From an uncultured Candidatus Binatia bacterium (GTDB lineage Bacteria; Desulfobacterota; Binatia; Bin18): 64,000 nt of DNA. The DNA is taken from the NCBI GenBank assembly GCA_958296235.1, contig OY282457.1:3963338-4027337 (forward strand), read 5' to 3'. A program made the translations under genes and the position numbers. The notes under the pieces are model-generated. The model saw only the letters and a list, made by a program, of their open reading frames with translations, was not told the DNA's origin and did not search any database. Positions 1 to 9,330 of the stretch are shown in pieces; position 1 is the stretch's first letter, and every line of letters begins with the position of its first letter.

Positions 1-2
1 TG

Positions 3-1067
3 GGCTATAGCATTGCTGCCGAGGAAATCGCCCAAGGCTGTGCTTCGACTGCGCTCTCGTTCAATATGCACGCCGCGACCCTGGCGTCTTTGATGCACTC
101 GGCTCTGCCCGATGAAATCAAAAAATGGGTGGCTGAGCTGGCGGCCAAACAGGGCAAGCTGATTGCTGCTATTCTGTCCGAGCCGAGTACCACCAGTATT
201 GTGCCCATGACGTTTGCGTGTTCCACCCAGGCTCGGCGTGTATCTGGGGGCTATCGGCTTTCAGGCAAGAAAGCGTTTTGTTCCATGGGCGAATCATCCG
301 ACTATCTGTGCCTCTTTGCCCACCCCGAGGAGATTGCCAATCCACAAACGGCCATGGTTGTGATGCTGCCGACCAGCTCACCCGGTATTCGCTTCGAGCA
401 GGTGTGGGACACGCTCGGTATGCGAGCCACCCGGAGCGACAATCTGATTCTCGAAGACTGCTTTGTGCCGGACGATGCCATCCTGGGGGAACCTATTCCA
501 AAGATCGGGGAATGGCTGGCCACGAATGAGCCGAGTTTTAATATCCCGTATACCGCCGTATATCTCGGCGTCGGCTTCGCGGCTCTCCAGGCGATCAAAG
601 ACAATGTGACCCAGCGTCAACCCAAAGGCTACGGGCAGCCTTTAGCCTATCATCCCGACATTCGGCGCCGGGTTGCCAGGATGAGCGCCCAACTGGAAGC
701 CGCCCGCTGGCTGCTGCGCTATGTGGCCTGGCTGGCCGACGAAGCCTATGAACGCCAGCGCTATACTGACCGCCCACAGCAGTATGGCACGACAGCAGAC
801 GGACAGGCCGCAGAGGTATTAGCCACCTACTTCAAAGCAAAATACATTGTCGGCGAGGCCGTCGCCGCGGCGACCCGCTCGGCGCTTGAAATGGGTGGCG
901 GTCACGCCATCTTCAAGTCATCGACGCTGGAGCGCCTGTTTCGCGATGGTGCCACCGCCACCATGCAGCATCCGCCCAGCGACTTTTGTCTGTCCTCCTT
1001 GAGCGTGCATGAACTCCAGCTTGACCCGCGGCAGATTCAACCGCCTCTCGCTCAGATATGGGAATAG
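3..1067 (+). CDS. Acyl-CoA dehydrogenase family protein, 5'-truncated by the window edge
   Basis: The reading frame is open from the first bases, so the true start lies upstream. About 354 residues are visible. The sequence follows the acyl-CoA dehydrogenase plan: an N-terminal helical segment with an EEIAQGCASTAL stretch, the mid-protein beta domain (LSGKKAFCSMGE, then GMRATRSDNLILEDCFVP near residues 140-160), and a C-terminal helical FAD/substrate domain ending in the EMGGGHAIFKSSTLERLFRDG segment typical of the family. The family oxidises acyl-CoA thioesters, or related substrates such as alkyl sulfonates, with FAD. The exact substrate cannot be told from the sequence. It is the first visible gene of a rightward run that continues with a secreted protein and a flavin monooxygenase, so a role in catabolism of an organic acid or organosulfur compound is possible but inferred. 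Confidence 0.85.
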   Translation, partial: GYSIAAEEIAQGCASTALSFNMHAATLASLMHSALPDEIKKWVAELAAKQGKLIAAILSEPSTTSIVPMTFACSTQARRVSGGYRLSGKKAFCSMGESSDYLCLFAHPEEIANPQTAMVVMLPTSSPGIRFEQVWDTLGMRATRSDNLILEDCFVPDDAILGEPIPKIGEWLATNEPSFNIPYTAVYLGVGFAALQAIKDNVTQRQPKGYGQPLAYHPDIRRRVARMSAQLEAARWLLRYVAWLADEAYERQRYTDRPQQYGTTADGQAAEVLATYFKAKYIVGEAVAAATRSALEMGGGHAIFKSSTLERLFRDGATATMQHPPSDFCLSSLSVHELQLDPRQIQPPLAQIWE

Positions 1068-1124
1068 GAAGGCTGGAGGGCACGCTCTTTACCCCTCTCC
1101 CCATCCTCTGTATATTCGCACCCC

Positions 1125-1694
1125 ATGAAACGCGCCTTCCCCATGTTGCTCTTTTTCCTTGCCATGGCAGGCTGGCTGAGCAGAACCCTCTCTCTCGTCC
1201 AGGCCGATACCTCAAGCAGTAGCGAAATGAAAAACTTCAAGTCTTACGGGAACTGCAAAGTTTGGACGGAAGTGGATATGCTGACAGATGAAAAGAGCCA
1301 TAGGTTAGGCTGTGCTGAAGCAACCTCTACTGACATCACGCTAATTATGATCGGTCAGTACGGAAGAGAACTAGCCATCAGCCCCAGCAAAGGGATGTTT
1401 CATACTGATGAGCGTATTCCCATAGCCATACGTGTCGACAAAGGCCCGGTCATCAGAAGGAGTGCCCATTCGCATAGCAAACGTGGCGGGAAAGGGGTTT
1501 CTATTCTCGACTCTAATCTAGCCCTCTCCCTCCTGAACGAGTTGACCAAGGGACATCGCATAGTCATCCAAGTCGGACCAAAGCGGGGAAACATCCAGCT
1601 GCAAGGGTCGGCAGCCGCTGTCGGAGATTTTCGGCAACGACTCATCACAGCCGCACCCCAAACCCTGGAAATCCCGATCCCCTCACAACCGTGA
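1125..1694 (+). CDS. Secreted hypothetical protein, possibly IalB-like
   Basis: The 189-residue product starts with a clear Sec signal: basic MKR, a hydrophobic LLFFLAMAGWL core and a probable cleavage near residues 27-29 (VQADT). The mature part has two cysteines (GNCKVW and RLGCAE), then a beta-rich region (IPIAIRVDKGPV) and a late LLNELTKGHRIVIQVGPKRG segment. That arrangement recalls the small periplasmic invasion-associated locus B family, whose members carry two conserved cysteines, an IRVD-like strand and a C-terminal pattern of this kind. The resemblance is by eye and weak. The gene is 57 bp downstream of the acyl-CoA dehydrogenase and may be co-transcribed with it. No enzymatic motif is visible. 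Confidence 0.6.
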   Translation: MKRAFPMLLFFLAMAGWLSRTLSLVQADTSSSSEMKNFKSYGNCKVWTEVDMLTDEKSHRLGCAEATSTDITLIMIGQYGRELAISPSKGMFHTDERIPIAIRVDKGPVIRRSAHSHSKRGGKGVSILDSNLALSLLNELTKGHRIVIQVGPKRGNIQLQGSAAAVGDFRQRLITAAPQTLEIPIPSQP

Positions 1695-1832
1695 GACCAG
1701 GCAATCGCACCAGAACCCCTACGGGAACCTGGCACGCTTGCAGTCATCCAGCCCCTTCAACGCTGAATAGTGCGTGCGGCTGAGATCCGATTCTCCCTTC
1801 TATAGGAATGGATCGATACCAAGGAGCAGACC

Positions 1833-3272
1833 ATGAGAAAACGTATCTATTTCAACGCCTTTCATATGAACTGTGTGGTCCATCAATCACCCGGCCTGTG
1901 GGTCCGACCGGAAGATAAGATGGAGAACTACACGGACCTCAATACCTGGATTGCACTTGCAAAAGTATTGGAACGGGGCAAGTTCGACGCCCTGTTTCTG
2001 GCCGACGTTGTGGGCGTGTACGATGTGTTCCGGGGCAATCGGGAGGCCGCCCTGATCCAGGCTACGCAAACGCCGGTGAATGACCCCATGTTGCTGGTCC
2101 CGGCTATGGCCGCAGCAACCGAACACCTGGGTTTCGCCTTTACCAGCTCGATCCTCCAGTATCATCCCTTTACTTTTGCCCGGCTCATCAGCACGCTTGA
2201 CCATCTCACCAAAGGCCGGGTTGCCTGGAATATCGTGACCTCCTACCTGGAGAGTACCGGACGCAGCTACGGGCGGGCCGGTTTGCCCGAGCATGACGAG
2301 CGCTACGACATGGCGGATGAGTATTGTGAGGTGTGCTACAAGCTGTGGGAATCGAGTTGGGAGGATGGCGCGGTTGTCAAAGACCGGCAGCGCGGCATAT
2401 ACGCCGATCCGAGCAAGGTGCGGAATGTTGTCCACGAGGGCAGGTATTACAAGGTGGACGGCTGCCATCTGTCCGAACCGTCCCCGCAACGTACCCCCGT
2501 GTTATACCAGGCCGGCTCCTCATCCCGTGGACAAGCCTTTGCCGCCCGCCACGCCGAGTGCGTGTTCATCGCTTCCCCGACGCCTGCCATTGCGCGGCAG
2601 ACCATCCAGGCAACCCGAAAAAAAGCAGAGCAGAACGGACGCAACCCGGAGGATATTCTTTTCTTTGCCTATCTCAAAACGGTCACCGGCGGCACGGAAG
2701 CGGAAGTCAAGCAGAAGTATGACGGCTATCTGGAACAGACCAGCTATGAGGGGTCAATGGCCTTGTGGTGTGGCTGGGCCGGCTACGATTTCGGCAAGCT
2801 CGACCCGGACGAACCGCTCGAATATATTGAAACCAACGCCATTCGCGCGCTCTGGAACAATTTCATACGCTTGGACCCGGAGCGCAAGTGGAAGGTGCGC
2901 GACCTGGCCAAATACGTCGGCCTTGGTGGTGGTGGCCCGGTAGTGGCGGGCACGCCGGAACAGATCGCAGACGAATTTCAGGAATGGACCCAGGCTGGAG
3001 TCGATGGGTTCAACCTCGCCTACGCGGTGACTCCGGGAACGTTTGAAGACTTTATTGATGGGGTCGTGCCCGTGCTCCAGCAGCGCGGTCTGATGCAAAC
3101 CGAATATCAAGACGGAACCCTGCGCGAAAAACTCTATGGAGCGGGACATGCGCGCTTGAGCGTTCCGCATCCGGCTGCTCAATACCGCCGCTCGGAATCG
3201 GATAGCGTACCGGCTGTGGTCTCACCTCAGCAGCAAGAAGACGAATCAGCCCGCGTTGCCGGGGCGAAATAA
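1833..3272 (+). CDS. LLM-class flavin monooxygenase, NtaA/SnaA/DszA (SoxA) family
   Basis: This 479-residue protein has the layout of the long bacterial-luciferase-like monooxygenases that use FMNH2 from a partner reductase: nitrilotriacetate monooxygenase component A and dibenzothiophene sulfone monooxygenase DszA. Visible hallmarks are an N-terminal FNAFHMNCVVHQSPGLW strand, LFLADVVGVYD near residues 50-62, VAWNIVTSYLESTGRSYG near 130-147 and PVLYQAGSSSRGQAFAARHAECVF near 222-245. The start is the ATG preceded by AAGGAG. No reductase is encoded next to it, so electrons must come from elsewhere. The substrate is unknown; family precedent points to amine, sulfone or polyaminocarboxylate oxidation. 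It converges on the polysaccharide gene at 3316. Confidence 0.9.
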   Translation: MRKRIYFNAFHMNCVVHQSPGLWVRPEDKMENYTDLNTWIALAKVLERGKFDALFLADVVGVYDVFRGNREAALIQATQTPVNDPMLLVPAMAAATEHLGFAFTSSILQYHPFTFARLISTLDHLTKGRVAWNIVTSYLESTGRSYGRAGLPEHDERYDMADEYCEVCYKLWESSWEDGAVVKDRQRGIYADPSKVRNVVHEGRYYKVDGCHLSEPSPQRTPVLYQAGSSSRGQAFAARHAECVFIASPTPAIARQTIQATRKKAEQNGRNPEDILFFAYLKTVTGGTEAEVKQKYDGYLEQTSYEGSMALWCGWAGYDFGKLDPDEPLEYIETNAIRALWNNFIRLDPERKWKVRDLAKYVGLGGGGPVVAGTPEQIADEFQEWTQAGVDGFNLAYAVTPGTFEDFIDGVVPVLQQRGLMQTEYQDGTLREKLYGAGHARLSVPHPAAQYRRSESDSVPAVVSPQQQEDESARVAGAK

Positions 3273-3315
3273 ATGCTGCGCAAGAGAAGAGCCGCCCGAA
3301 GACCTCGACGGTTTT

Positions 3316-4593
3316 TTACGCCGCGGTATGAGTGTCCGCGCCGGTTCCGGCTGGTGCCGGCGCGCCAAGCGTGCATATCCGCATCAGCAGGCCGACGTTG
3401 GCCCACCACACCAGGGCGACTTCGGCGTCGCCCCAGTTGTATTGCGTCAGCCCGCCGAGCAGGAATCCGGCCAGCCCCAGCCAGACGCCCAGGCTCGGGC
3501 CGTACAGCGGCCCGTCGCGTTGGACGACTACCGCCCGCCACCCCAGATGCAGGATCGACCACAGCAGAAACACGAACGCCGCCAACCCCAGCAGCCCGGT
3601 AGCGATCCATATCTGGAGAAAAGTATTATGCGCGTGCCCGGAGTGATCCGTCCCGGCGTAGCGCTGGTAATACGGGCCGCGAAACTGTTTGTAATTGCCG
3701 TACCCCCAGCCGGTCAGCGGGCGTTCTTTAATCATATCCAGATTGGCCCGCCAGATCTGTGTGCGGGCGATATTAACCTCAGCCTCGAAGTCGAAGATCG
3801 TCCGAGCGCGTTCCCATACGCTGTCGCCGGCACTGAAAAAGATCAGCCCACAGACCAGCCCGCCCAGCGCGACCCCCAGCCTCGCGCTCCGGCCGCCCAG
3901 CGCCCCACACAGCAGGAACACGCCGGCGTAGGCGAGCCAGACCCCGCGGGTCAGCGAGAACGCCAGCGCCCCGACCAGGAGCGTCCAACCGAGCAGGAGC
4001 GACAGGCGCTGGCCGGCTGGCTCCCGGCCAGCCACGCCCCAGGCCGTCACCAGTGCCAACGGAAACAGGAGATTATGCGCATAGGTGATCGCGGACGGGT
4101 GCAGTGCCTTCACCCGATAGTACCCGTAACCAGAGAACTCCAACGACCAGAGATTCGTCTCTTTACCGACCAGGGTTTTTGCCAGATCGATGCCGGTGAA
4201 GTGCTGAAGAATGCCGTACGCGGCAACCACGCTCGCCACCCCGACCGAAACGGCCAGCAGCGTGCGAACCTCGGCCTGAGCTCGGACCAGGACGAACACC
4301 GCCAAGCCGCCACCGGCGAGCCACAGCTTCCGGTAGCCGATGAACGACTGGAGCGGGTCGGGGCTCAGCAGCGTCGAGACGAGGAGCGCCCCCCCGAAAA
4401 TCGCCAACGGACGGTCCAGCGGCGTTCGCGGCGGACGGCGTTGCCGCCATAACTCATATCCCAGGCAGGCCAGGAGACAGCCCAGCGCGGTTTGCTGCAC
4501 TGCGATCGGCAGACTCCAACTCGCGACAAACACGCCCAGCACGCCGCATCGTACTGTATCCCAGTTTGCCCACGGTCCGTTGACTGTCACCAA
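3316..4593 (-). CDS. O-antigen ligase / Wzy-type polymerase family membrane protein
   Basis: The product is 425 residues, very hydrophobic, with roughly ten to twelve membrane segments and a larger periplasmic loop containing the WRANLDMIKERPLTGWGYGNYKQF stretch around residues 275-300. A loop of the form 'aR...W..al.mi...PltG.G...f' followed by H(A)HN (DHSGHAHNTFLQIW) is the signature of the Wzy_C family, which polymerises or ligates lipid-linked O-antigen and exopolysaccharide repeat units at the periplasmic face of the inner membrane. It lies 10 bp downstream of the initiating sugar transferase on the same strand, so the two are probably co-transcribed. Polymerase and ligase cannot be separated by sequence alone. 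A second member of the family is at 28103. Confidence 0.85.
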   Translation of the reverse strand: MVTVNGPWANWDTVRCGVLGVFVASWSLPIAVQQTALGCLLACLGYELWRQRRPPRTPLDRPLAIFGGALLVSTLLSPDPLQSFIGYRKLWLAGGGLAVFVLVRAQAEVRTLLAVSVGVASVVAAYGILQHFTGIDLAKTLVGKETNLWSLEFSGYGYYRVKALHPSAITYAHNLLFPLALVTAWGVAGREPAGQRLSLLLGWTLLVGALAFSLTRGVWLAYAGVFLLCGALGGRSARLGVALGGLVCGLIFFSAGDSVWERARTIFDFEAEVNIARTQIWRANLDMIKERPLTGWGYGNYKQFRGPYYQRYAGTDHSGHAHNTFLQIWIATGLLGLAAFVFLLWSILHLGWRAVVVQRDGPLYGPSLGVWLGLAGFLLGGLTQYNWGDAEVALVWWANVGLLMRICTLGAPAPAGTGADTHTAA

Positions 4594-4603
4594 TCGCCTC
4601 CAC

Positions 4604-6052
4604 CTACATGCCTTGCCGGGTCAAAACGATTTTGACCGTCTCGGCCAGCACGCGCAGGTCCAACCACAGCGAGTAATTATAGATGTAGGATAAGTCGTAT
4701 TTGAGCTTCAGTTCTGCCGAGGTGCGGTAGCCGGCGTTGATCTGGGCCAGACCCGTCACGCCGGGACGGACCTGAAAGCGCTCGATATAGCCCGGAATGA
4801 CGCGTCGAAATTCAGCCACAAACTCGGGCCGCTCCGGCCGCGGGCCGACCAGGCTCATGCTTCCGCCGAGCACGTTGAAGAGTTGGGGCAACTCGTCGAT
4901 CCGGGTCGTCCGCAAGTGCCGACCCACCGCGGTCACCCGCGGGTCGGCGACGTCGGCAAGGACCGGCCCGGTCTCGGCTTCGGCGTCGGTCCGCATCGTC
5001 CGCAACTTATACAGCGTAAATTCTTTCTCGTGGCGGCCGATGCGGCGTTGGCGATAGAAGGCCGGGCCCGGCGAGGAGAGCTTGACGAGTCCGGCCGCCA
5101 GACCTATCAGCGGCAGGCTGAGGATCAGGAGTACCCCGGCCAGCGCCCGGTCGACCGCGCTTTTAACCAAAAAAGCAAAATTCTCCGCCGGCTGTTGCAA
5201 GACCTCGACTAACGGGATGTCGTGCAGCCGCAGGGACGACACGCGGCCTACTAATACGTCATACACCGACGGTACGACCAGCATCCGCGGTCGGCCTGTC
5301 TCCGCCGGCAGGTGCGTCAGACGTTCAACCAGGGTGTCTTTCCAACTTGCCGCCGACACCAGGATAACCTCGTCAACCGCGGTGCGTCGTAAAAATTCGG
5401 GCAGGGCGTCCACGCAGCCCAGCCACGGCGCACCGGACGCGGACGGCGTCTGTCCATCGCTATCCTGTATCCCGACCACGCCCACGACTTCCAGGCGCGG
5501 CGCCGGGTGAAGGTCGGCCAAGCCGGTGGCAAACGCCTCGACGTCCGCAGCTGCCCCCACCAGGATGACGCGCAGCGAACCGCCGCCGGCCAGCCACCGG
5601 CTGAGCCACACACGCGCGCCAGTCACTCCCAAGGTGTTCAGCAGCCAGAAGGCCGCTAACACCGAGCGCGGGAACGAGTCGTCGTTCCGAAAGAAAAACC
5701 ATGCTCCGGCCGCCAACAGTTGAATACCGAGCGCAGTCGCTACCCGGCCCAGCGTCCCCCCGCGCTGTCCAAGTGTACGCAGATCATACAGGCCGAATGC
5801 GTACAAGAGGCAGAGTTGCGTCACGGCGAGCAGGGCGACCGGATGCGCCACGTTCATCACCGGCGTGAACGGTAAGAGATGTTCCGTCCAGGGCAGCGGA
5901 AAGTAGATGCGCGCGGCGAATGCTCCCACGTACGCCAGCACAGCGACGACCAAATCCGTTGCAATGAGCAGGGACAGCACGCCCGAACCGACTTTGCCCC
6001 ACGCCGAGCCGTTCACGGGAGCGCCAGGTTTGAGCCGACGACTGAAATTCAA
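4604..6052 (-). CDS. Polyprenyl-phosphate glycosylphosphotransferase (WbaP/WcaJ-type initiating enzyme)
   Basis: The 482-residue protein has several N-terminal membrane helices (about residues 20-140), a central CoA-binding-like/Rossmann region (about 155-265) and a C-terminal bacterial sugar transferase domain (about 285-482). The catalytic domain shows the usual signatures: an in-membrane helix, SSPGPAFYRQRRIGRHEKEF, LYKLRTMRTDAE, TRIDELPQLFNVLGG, MSLVGPRPERPEF and RPGVTGLAQINAGYR. The enzyme loads the first sugar-1-phosphate onto undecaprenyl phosphate at the inner face of the inner membrane and so starts repeat-unit assembly for the surrounding polysaccharide cluster. Which sugar is used cannot be read from sequence. 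It is transcribed leftward ahead of the Wzy-like gene. Confidence 0.92.
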   Translation of the reverse strand: MNFSRRLKPGAPVNGSAWGKVGSGVLSLLIATDLVVAVLAYVGAFAARIYFPLPWTEHLLPFTPVMNVAHPVALLAVTQLCLLYAFGLYDLRTLGQRGGTLGRVATALGIQLLAAGAWFFFRNDDSFPRSVLAAFWLLNTLGVTGARVWLSRWLAGGGSLRVILVGAAADVEAFATGLADLHPAPRLEVVGVVGIQDSDGQTPSASGAPWLGCVDALPEFLRRTAVDEVILVSAASWKDTLVERLTHLPAETGRPRMLVVPSVYDVLVGRVSSLRLHDIPLVEVLQQPAENFAFLVKSAVDRALAGVLLILSLPLIGLAAGLVKLSSPGPAFYRQRRIGRHEKEFTLYKLRTMRTDAEAETGPVLADVADPRVTAVGRHLRTTRIDELPQLFNVLGGSMSLVGPRPERPEFVAEFRRVIPGYIERFQVRPGVTGLAQINAGYRTSAELKLKYDLSYIYNYSLWLDLRVLAETVKIVLTRQGM

Positions 6053-6179
6053 TGCGGGTTCCCCACAGTCGCACTGTTAGGGAGGGGTGTTTTCGGAGCG
6101 GAACGCATAGGAGAGAAACTATGCGGAAAACGCGGTTGAGACAAGTAATTGCCTGACGCGCGCAAAAGGTGTATGAGCT

Positions 6180-7004
6180 ATGCCCGTGCCGAATACACTC
6201 TGGCTCCTGCGCAAGGCCCTGCTGAATCCGAACGGGATAGGTCAACCGGTACGCTATGGGCGGGCTATGCGGGCGGGACTGTCAGCTTATAGTGCTCTGG
6301 ACACACTGGTTCTGCGACGCAAGAACCGTGCGGACTATCGCTCCGAGAAGGTGCTGGTCCCCGGCAGAAAGCTGCTCTATGTCGCTGTTCCGAAAGCGGC
6401 GAGCCGCTCCCTGTTGCGTTTTCTCATCGGCCAACAGGTAAAGAACGAGGCCGGACCAGCCGTTATCTACGAAAAGAGTCTGGAAGCGCTGTTCCGAATC
6501 CGCCCGGAGGCCCGCGACTATTTCAAGTTCACGGTGGTCAGAAACCCGTGGAGCCGCGTGGTCTCGGTTTACAACCAGAAGATACAGAGCGATAACCCGC
6601 TCATTGCGGCGCGTTTGATGAACGGACGCACTGGGTTGTTGCCCAATATGCCGTTTGATGCGTTTGTGGAATGGCTTTGTTCGGAGGAAGGTGTGGATGA
6701 AAGGGCCGATAGCCACTGGCTGGCCCAGCACAAAATTCTGGGCATTGGGGGGCCGGAGCCGGTTCGCTACGACTTCATCGGCAAGCTGGAGCGGCTCTCC
6801 CACGATCTCGCCACTTTGTCGGCAGAGATAGGGGTGTCCCTGTCGGGAGTCGGTCATCTGGTGCGTTCAGGGGCATCTGAACGCTATCGCACGGTCTATA
6901 CGGAGCGGACGGCGGCACTGGTCGCACAGCGCTATGCGCGCGACATTGAGCTGTTCGGTTACCGCTTCGACGGCAACGAACCCGACGACGGGCCGTCGCC
7001 GTGA
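6180..7004 (+). CDS. Sulfotransferase family 2 protein (PAPS-dependent carbohydrate sulfotransferase-like)
   Basis: The 274-residue product carries the two PAPS-binding signatures of membrane/Golgi-type and bacterial carbohydrate sulfotransferases. The 5'-phosphosulfate loop is VAVPKAASRSLLRF near residue 60, and the 3'-phosphate motif is FTVVRNPWSRVVSVYNQK near residues 118-135. A downstream DFIGKLERLSHDL matches the family's 'iGkfEnl..d' element. It probably transfers sulfate onto the polysaccharide or a glycolipid made by this locus. Sulfated bacterial exopolysaccharides are known but not common, so this is a useful structural hint. It is divergent from the wbaP-like gene, with a 127-bp gap that should hold promoters for both, and lies upstream of a Gfo/Idh/MocA oxidoreductase. 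Confidence 0.88.
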   Translation: MPVPNTLWLLRKALLNPNGIGQPVRYGRAMRAGLSAYSALDTLVLRRKNRADYRSEKVLVPGRKLLYVAVPKAASRSLLRFLIGQQVKNEAGPAVIYEKSLEALFRIRPEARDYFKFTVVRNPWSRVVSVYNQKIQSDNPLIAARLMNGRTGLLPNMPFDAFVEWLCSEEGVDERADSHWLAQHKILGIGGPEPVRYDFIGKLERLSHDLATLSAEIGVSLSGVGHLVRSGASERYRTVYTERTAALVAQRYARDIELFGYRFDGNEPDDGPSP

Positions 7005-7129
7005 CCAGCGGCTCTCAGTATCACCGAGAGCCTGACCAGAGCGGCAGAACCCAGGCATCTTCTGTCCCTGCCCAAGACCACGAATCTGCTTGCCAGGGAC
7101 AACGCTGGGGACGGCGAGGAAGCGAGCGT

Positions 7130-8203
7130 ATGCACAAAGCGGCCATCATAGGCGCTGGGTTCATAGCAACCAAGAGACATCTGCCGGCGTGGCGCAGGTT
7201 GCGCCGTACCGTGAGCGTCGTCGCTGTTTGCGACCTCAACCGCGCCCAAGCCGAAGCGGTGAGCCGCAAATTCGGAGTTCCCGCGGCGTATGATGACATG
7301 CAGCAAATGCTGGAGACGGAACGCCCCGACTTCGTTGACATATGTACGCCGCCGGACACTCATGCCGACCTGGCAGTCACCGCGCTGAAGGCAGACAGGC
7401 AGGTCCTGATCGAGAAACCTCTGGCGACGAACGAGGAAGAGTGTAAAAGGATTATCCAGGCCGAGCGGGAGTCCAAAGGGCAGGTCACGGTGGCGCATAC
7501 GGAGCTGTTCCACCCGTCCGTTATCGAGGCTCGCCAGCGAATCAAGCGCGGAGACATCGGGCGCTTCACCGGGATGCGTATCTTCTACTCCACACCCGTC
7601 ACCCTGATGACGGCAGACTCCGGCCACTTCGCCAACCGGCTGCCTGGCGGGACGATAGGCGAAACATCCCCCCATGTCGCGTACCTCACTGAGGCATTCA
7701 TCGGTCCTATCCGGGACGTTTGGACCCGCGGTCAAAAAATTCTGCCGGAGTACCCCTGGTCGCCCTTCGAGGACTATAGATTGGAGCTCATGGGCGACTC
7801 TGCCGCCAGCAGCGCTGTGCTGACGTACACCAGCAAACATTCGGCCTTTCTGTTGGAGCTTTGGGGGACGGAAGGTATATTGAAGATTGATATGCAGAGC
7901 AAAGTGCTGGTCAACTACGACAGAGTAAACCAGTCCCCACGGGGGATCGGTTTATCTGCTTTCAAAGAGGCCGCCCAGATTGCCACAGGCGCCTTCAGCA
8001 ACGGCGTCAGCTATCTCGCGGGCCGCTTCAGGAACATACATGACCGGCTCATCAGCGAGTTCTTTGAGAGAAGCGTCAACGGCCTTCCCCCGGTCGTCAC
8101 ATCCGAAGACGGCCTCGAAACGGTGCGGGTAATGAACCTCATCGGCAAGCAGTTGCAATCCCAGGGGGAGCGGATGGACTCCCTCGCTTCTGTCAAGCAA
8201 TGA
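7130..8203 (+). CDS. Gfo/Idh/MocA family NAD(P)-dependent sugar oxidoreductase
   Basis: The frame is open from 7001, but homology begins at the ATG at 7130 (MHKAAIIGAGFIATKRHL), preceded by GAGGAAG. That gives 357 residues. The N-terminal Rossmann fold shows AAIIGAGFIA, then VVAVCDLNRAQAEAVSRKFG and the family signature VDICTPPDTHADLAVTALKADRQVLIEKPLATN with the conserved EKP near residue 98. The C-terminal half is the typical open-sheet dimerisation/substrate domain. Family members oxidise or reduce sugar-nucleotide or polyol carbons, so it probably makes a precursor for the nearby polysaccharide. The stop overlaps the ATG of the next glycosyltransferase by 4 bp, which suggests translational coupling. 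Confidence 0.88.
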   Translation: MHKAAIIGAGFIATKRHLPAWRRLRRTVSVVAVCDLNRAQAEAVSRKFGVPAAYDDMQQMLETERPDFVDICTPPDTHADLAVTALKADRQVLIEKPLATNEEECKRIIQAERESKGQVTVAHTELFHPSVIEARQRIKRGDIGRFTGMRIFYSTPVTLMTADSGHFANRLPGGTIGETSPHVAYLTEAFIGPIRDVWTRGQKILPEYPWSPFEDYRLELMGDSAASSAVLTYTSKHSAFLLELWGTEGILKIDMQSKVLVNYDRVNQSPRGIGLSAFKEAAQIATGAFSNGVSYLAGRFRNIHDRLISEFFERSVNGLPPVVTSEDGLETVRVMNLIGKQLQSQGERMDSLASVKQ

Positions 8204-9309
8204 AAATCTTCGAGCAATCCATCCCCCACCAACGGACCGCGGACAGTCAAAGAACCAGGGTCCTGGTAATCGGCCCGTTGCCGACTGACGGACACGCCAT
8301 TGGCGGCTCCAGGACACTGTTCGCGGAAACGGTCCGACAACTGGAGCGGCGAGGATTCGAACTGGACATCCTGAACTCGTCGCGTCCGCGCAGCGGATTG
8401 CCCCCCTGGCGCATGCACCTCGCCGGCCTTGTCGTGCTGGCGCGGGTATTGGGCGGACTCGTGAAGAACATCCGGCGCTCGCAGCTCGTTTTTCTCAATA
8501 TGTCCTGCTTTTCAGTGATGGGCGTCGCGCCGGCCCTCTGGCTTATCTGCAAGGTCGCCCGCCGGCCCCTGGCGCTGCGGTTCTTCGGCGGCCTGCTGCC
8601 CGAGGTCTATCAACGGTCCGGCCGCGTGGCCCGCTGGCTGGCAGACCGGACCTTTCTGCGCTGTCCGTTGGTGTACGTCGAGACCCACTATCTGCTTCGT
8701 GCGTTCGGCAACCCGAGCAACTTTCGCTGGCTCCCCAATACGCGGGATATTGCGAGCCCTTCGCCGGCACGGCGCACAGCGGTGCGCAAGCTGATCTTCG
8801 CGGCGCAGTTGTGGATGAACAAAGGACTGGCCGAAGCGCTGGAGGCCTGCCGCGCGCTGCCCGAGGGCTGCCATCTCAATGTGTTCGGACCCGTGATGCG
8901 TGATACCGTCCTCTCGCTGTTCGAGGGCCATCCCAGGGCGAGCTATGGCGGCGCGCTGGAGCCGGCGGAAATGATCCGAACGCTGAACGAACACGACCTG
9001 CTCCTGTTTCCGAGCTACCGGATGCACGAGACCTATGTCGGCGTCATTATCGAGGCTTCTCAGTGCGGGGTGCCGGTCATCGCCACCAGGTGGGGCGATA
9101 TTCCCGAGATCGTTCATCACGAGCAGGACGGGTTGCTCATCGAACCGCGCTCGGCTGCCGAGCTGCAAGCCGCGATCAAGCGGCTGCTGGACGACCCCGG
9201 TCTGTACCGGCGGCTATGCGAGGGCGCGAAGAAGCGAGGAGAGGTCTTCCGTAGCGGGCGGTGGTATGACGAAGTGGCGCAAGACCTGCGCCACCTTGCG
9301 AAAGTTTGA
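8200..9309 (+). CDS. Glycosyltransferase family 4 (GT-B fold)
   Basis: A 369-residue GT-B glycosyltransferase. The N-terminal acceptor domain opens with a VLVIGPLPTDGHAIGGS loop after a short extension. The C-terminal donor-binding domain has LIFAAQLWMNKGLAEALEAC, LLLFPSYRMHETYVGVIIEASQCGVPVIATRWGDIPEIV and the late DGLLIEPRSAAELQAAI, the GT4 'E-x7-E' region followed by the usual C-terminal pattern. It should transfer a sugar from a nucleotide donor onto the lipid-linked repeat unit at the cytoplasmic membrane. ATG overlap with the preceding oxidoreductase stop indicates the same operon. Donor and linkage cannot be inferred. Confidence 0.88.
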   Translation: MKIFEQSIPHQRTADSQRTRVLVIGPLPTDGHAIGGSRTLFAETVRQLERRGFELDILNSSRPRSGLPPWRMHLAGLVVLARVLGGLVKNIRRSQLVFLNMSCFSVMGVAPALWLICKVARRPLALRFFGGLLPEVYQRSGRVARWLADRTFLRCPLVYVETHYLLRAFGNPSNFRWLPNTRDIASPSPARRTAVRKLIFAAQLWMNKGLAEALEACRALPEGCHLNVFGPVMRDTVLSLFEGHPRASYGGALEPAEMIRTLNEHDLLLFPSYRMHETYVGVIIEASQCGVPVIATRWGDIPEIVHHEQDGLLIEPRSAAELQAAIKRLLDDPGLYRRLCEGAKKRGEVFRSGRWYDEVAQDLRHLAKV

Positions 9310-9330
9310 AAAGAGAACCGTAGGGGCAAC

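Noticed and set aside
3256..4452. Long open frame opposite the Wzy-like gene
   Set aside because: Arg/Pro/Gln-rich composition without motifs, typical of a shadow frame on the opposite strand of a GC-rich membrane protein gene.
7001..7129. In-frame upstream extension of the Gfo/Idh/MocA gene
   Set aside because: The extension has no family similarity; the Rossmann start at 7130 has a proper ribosome site.
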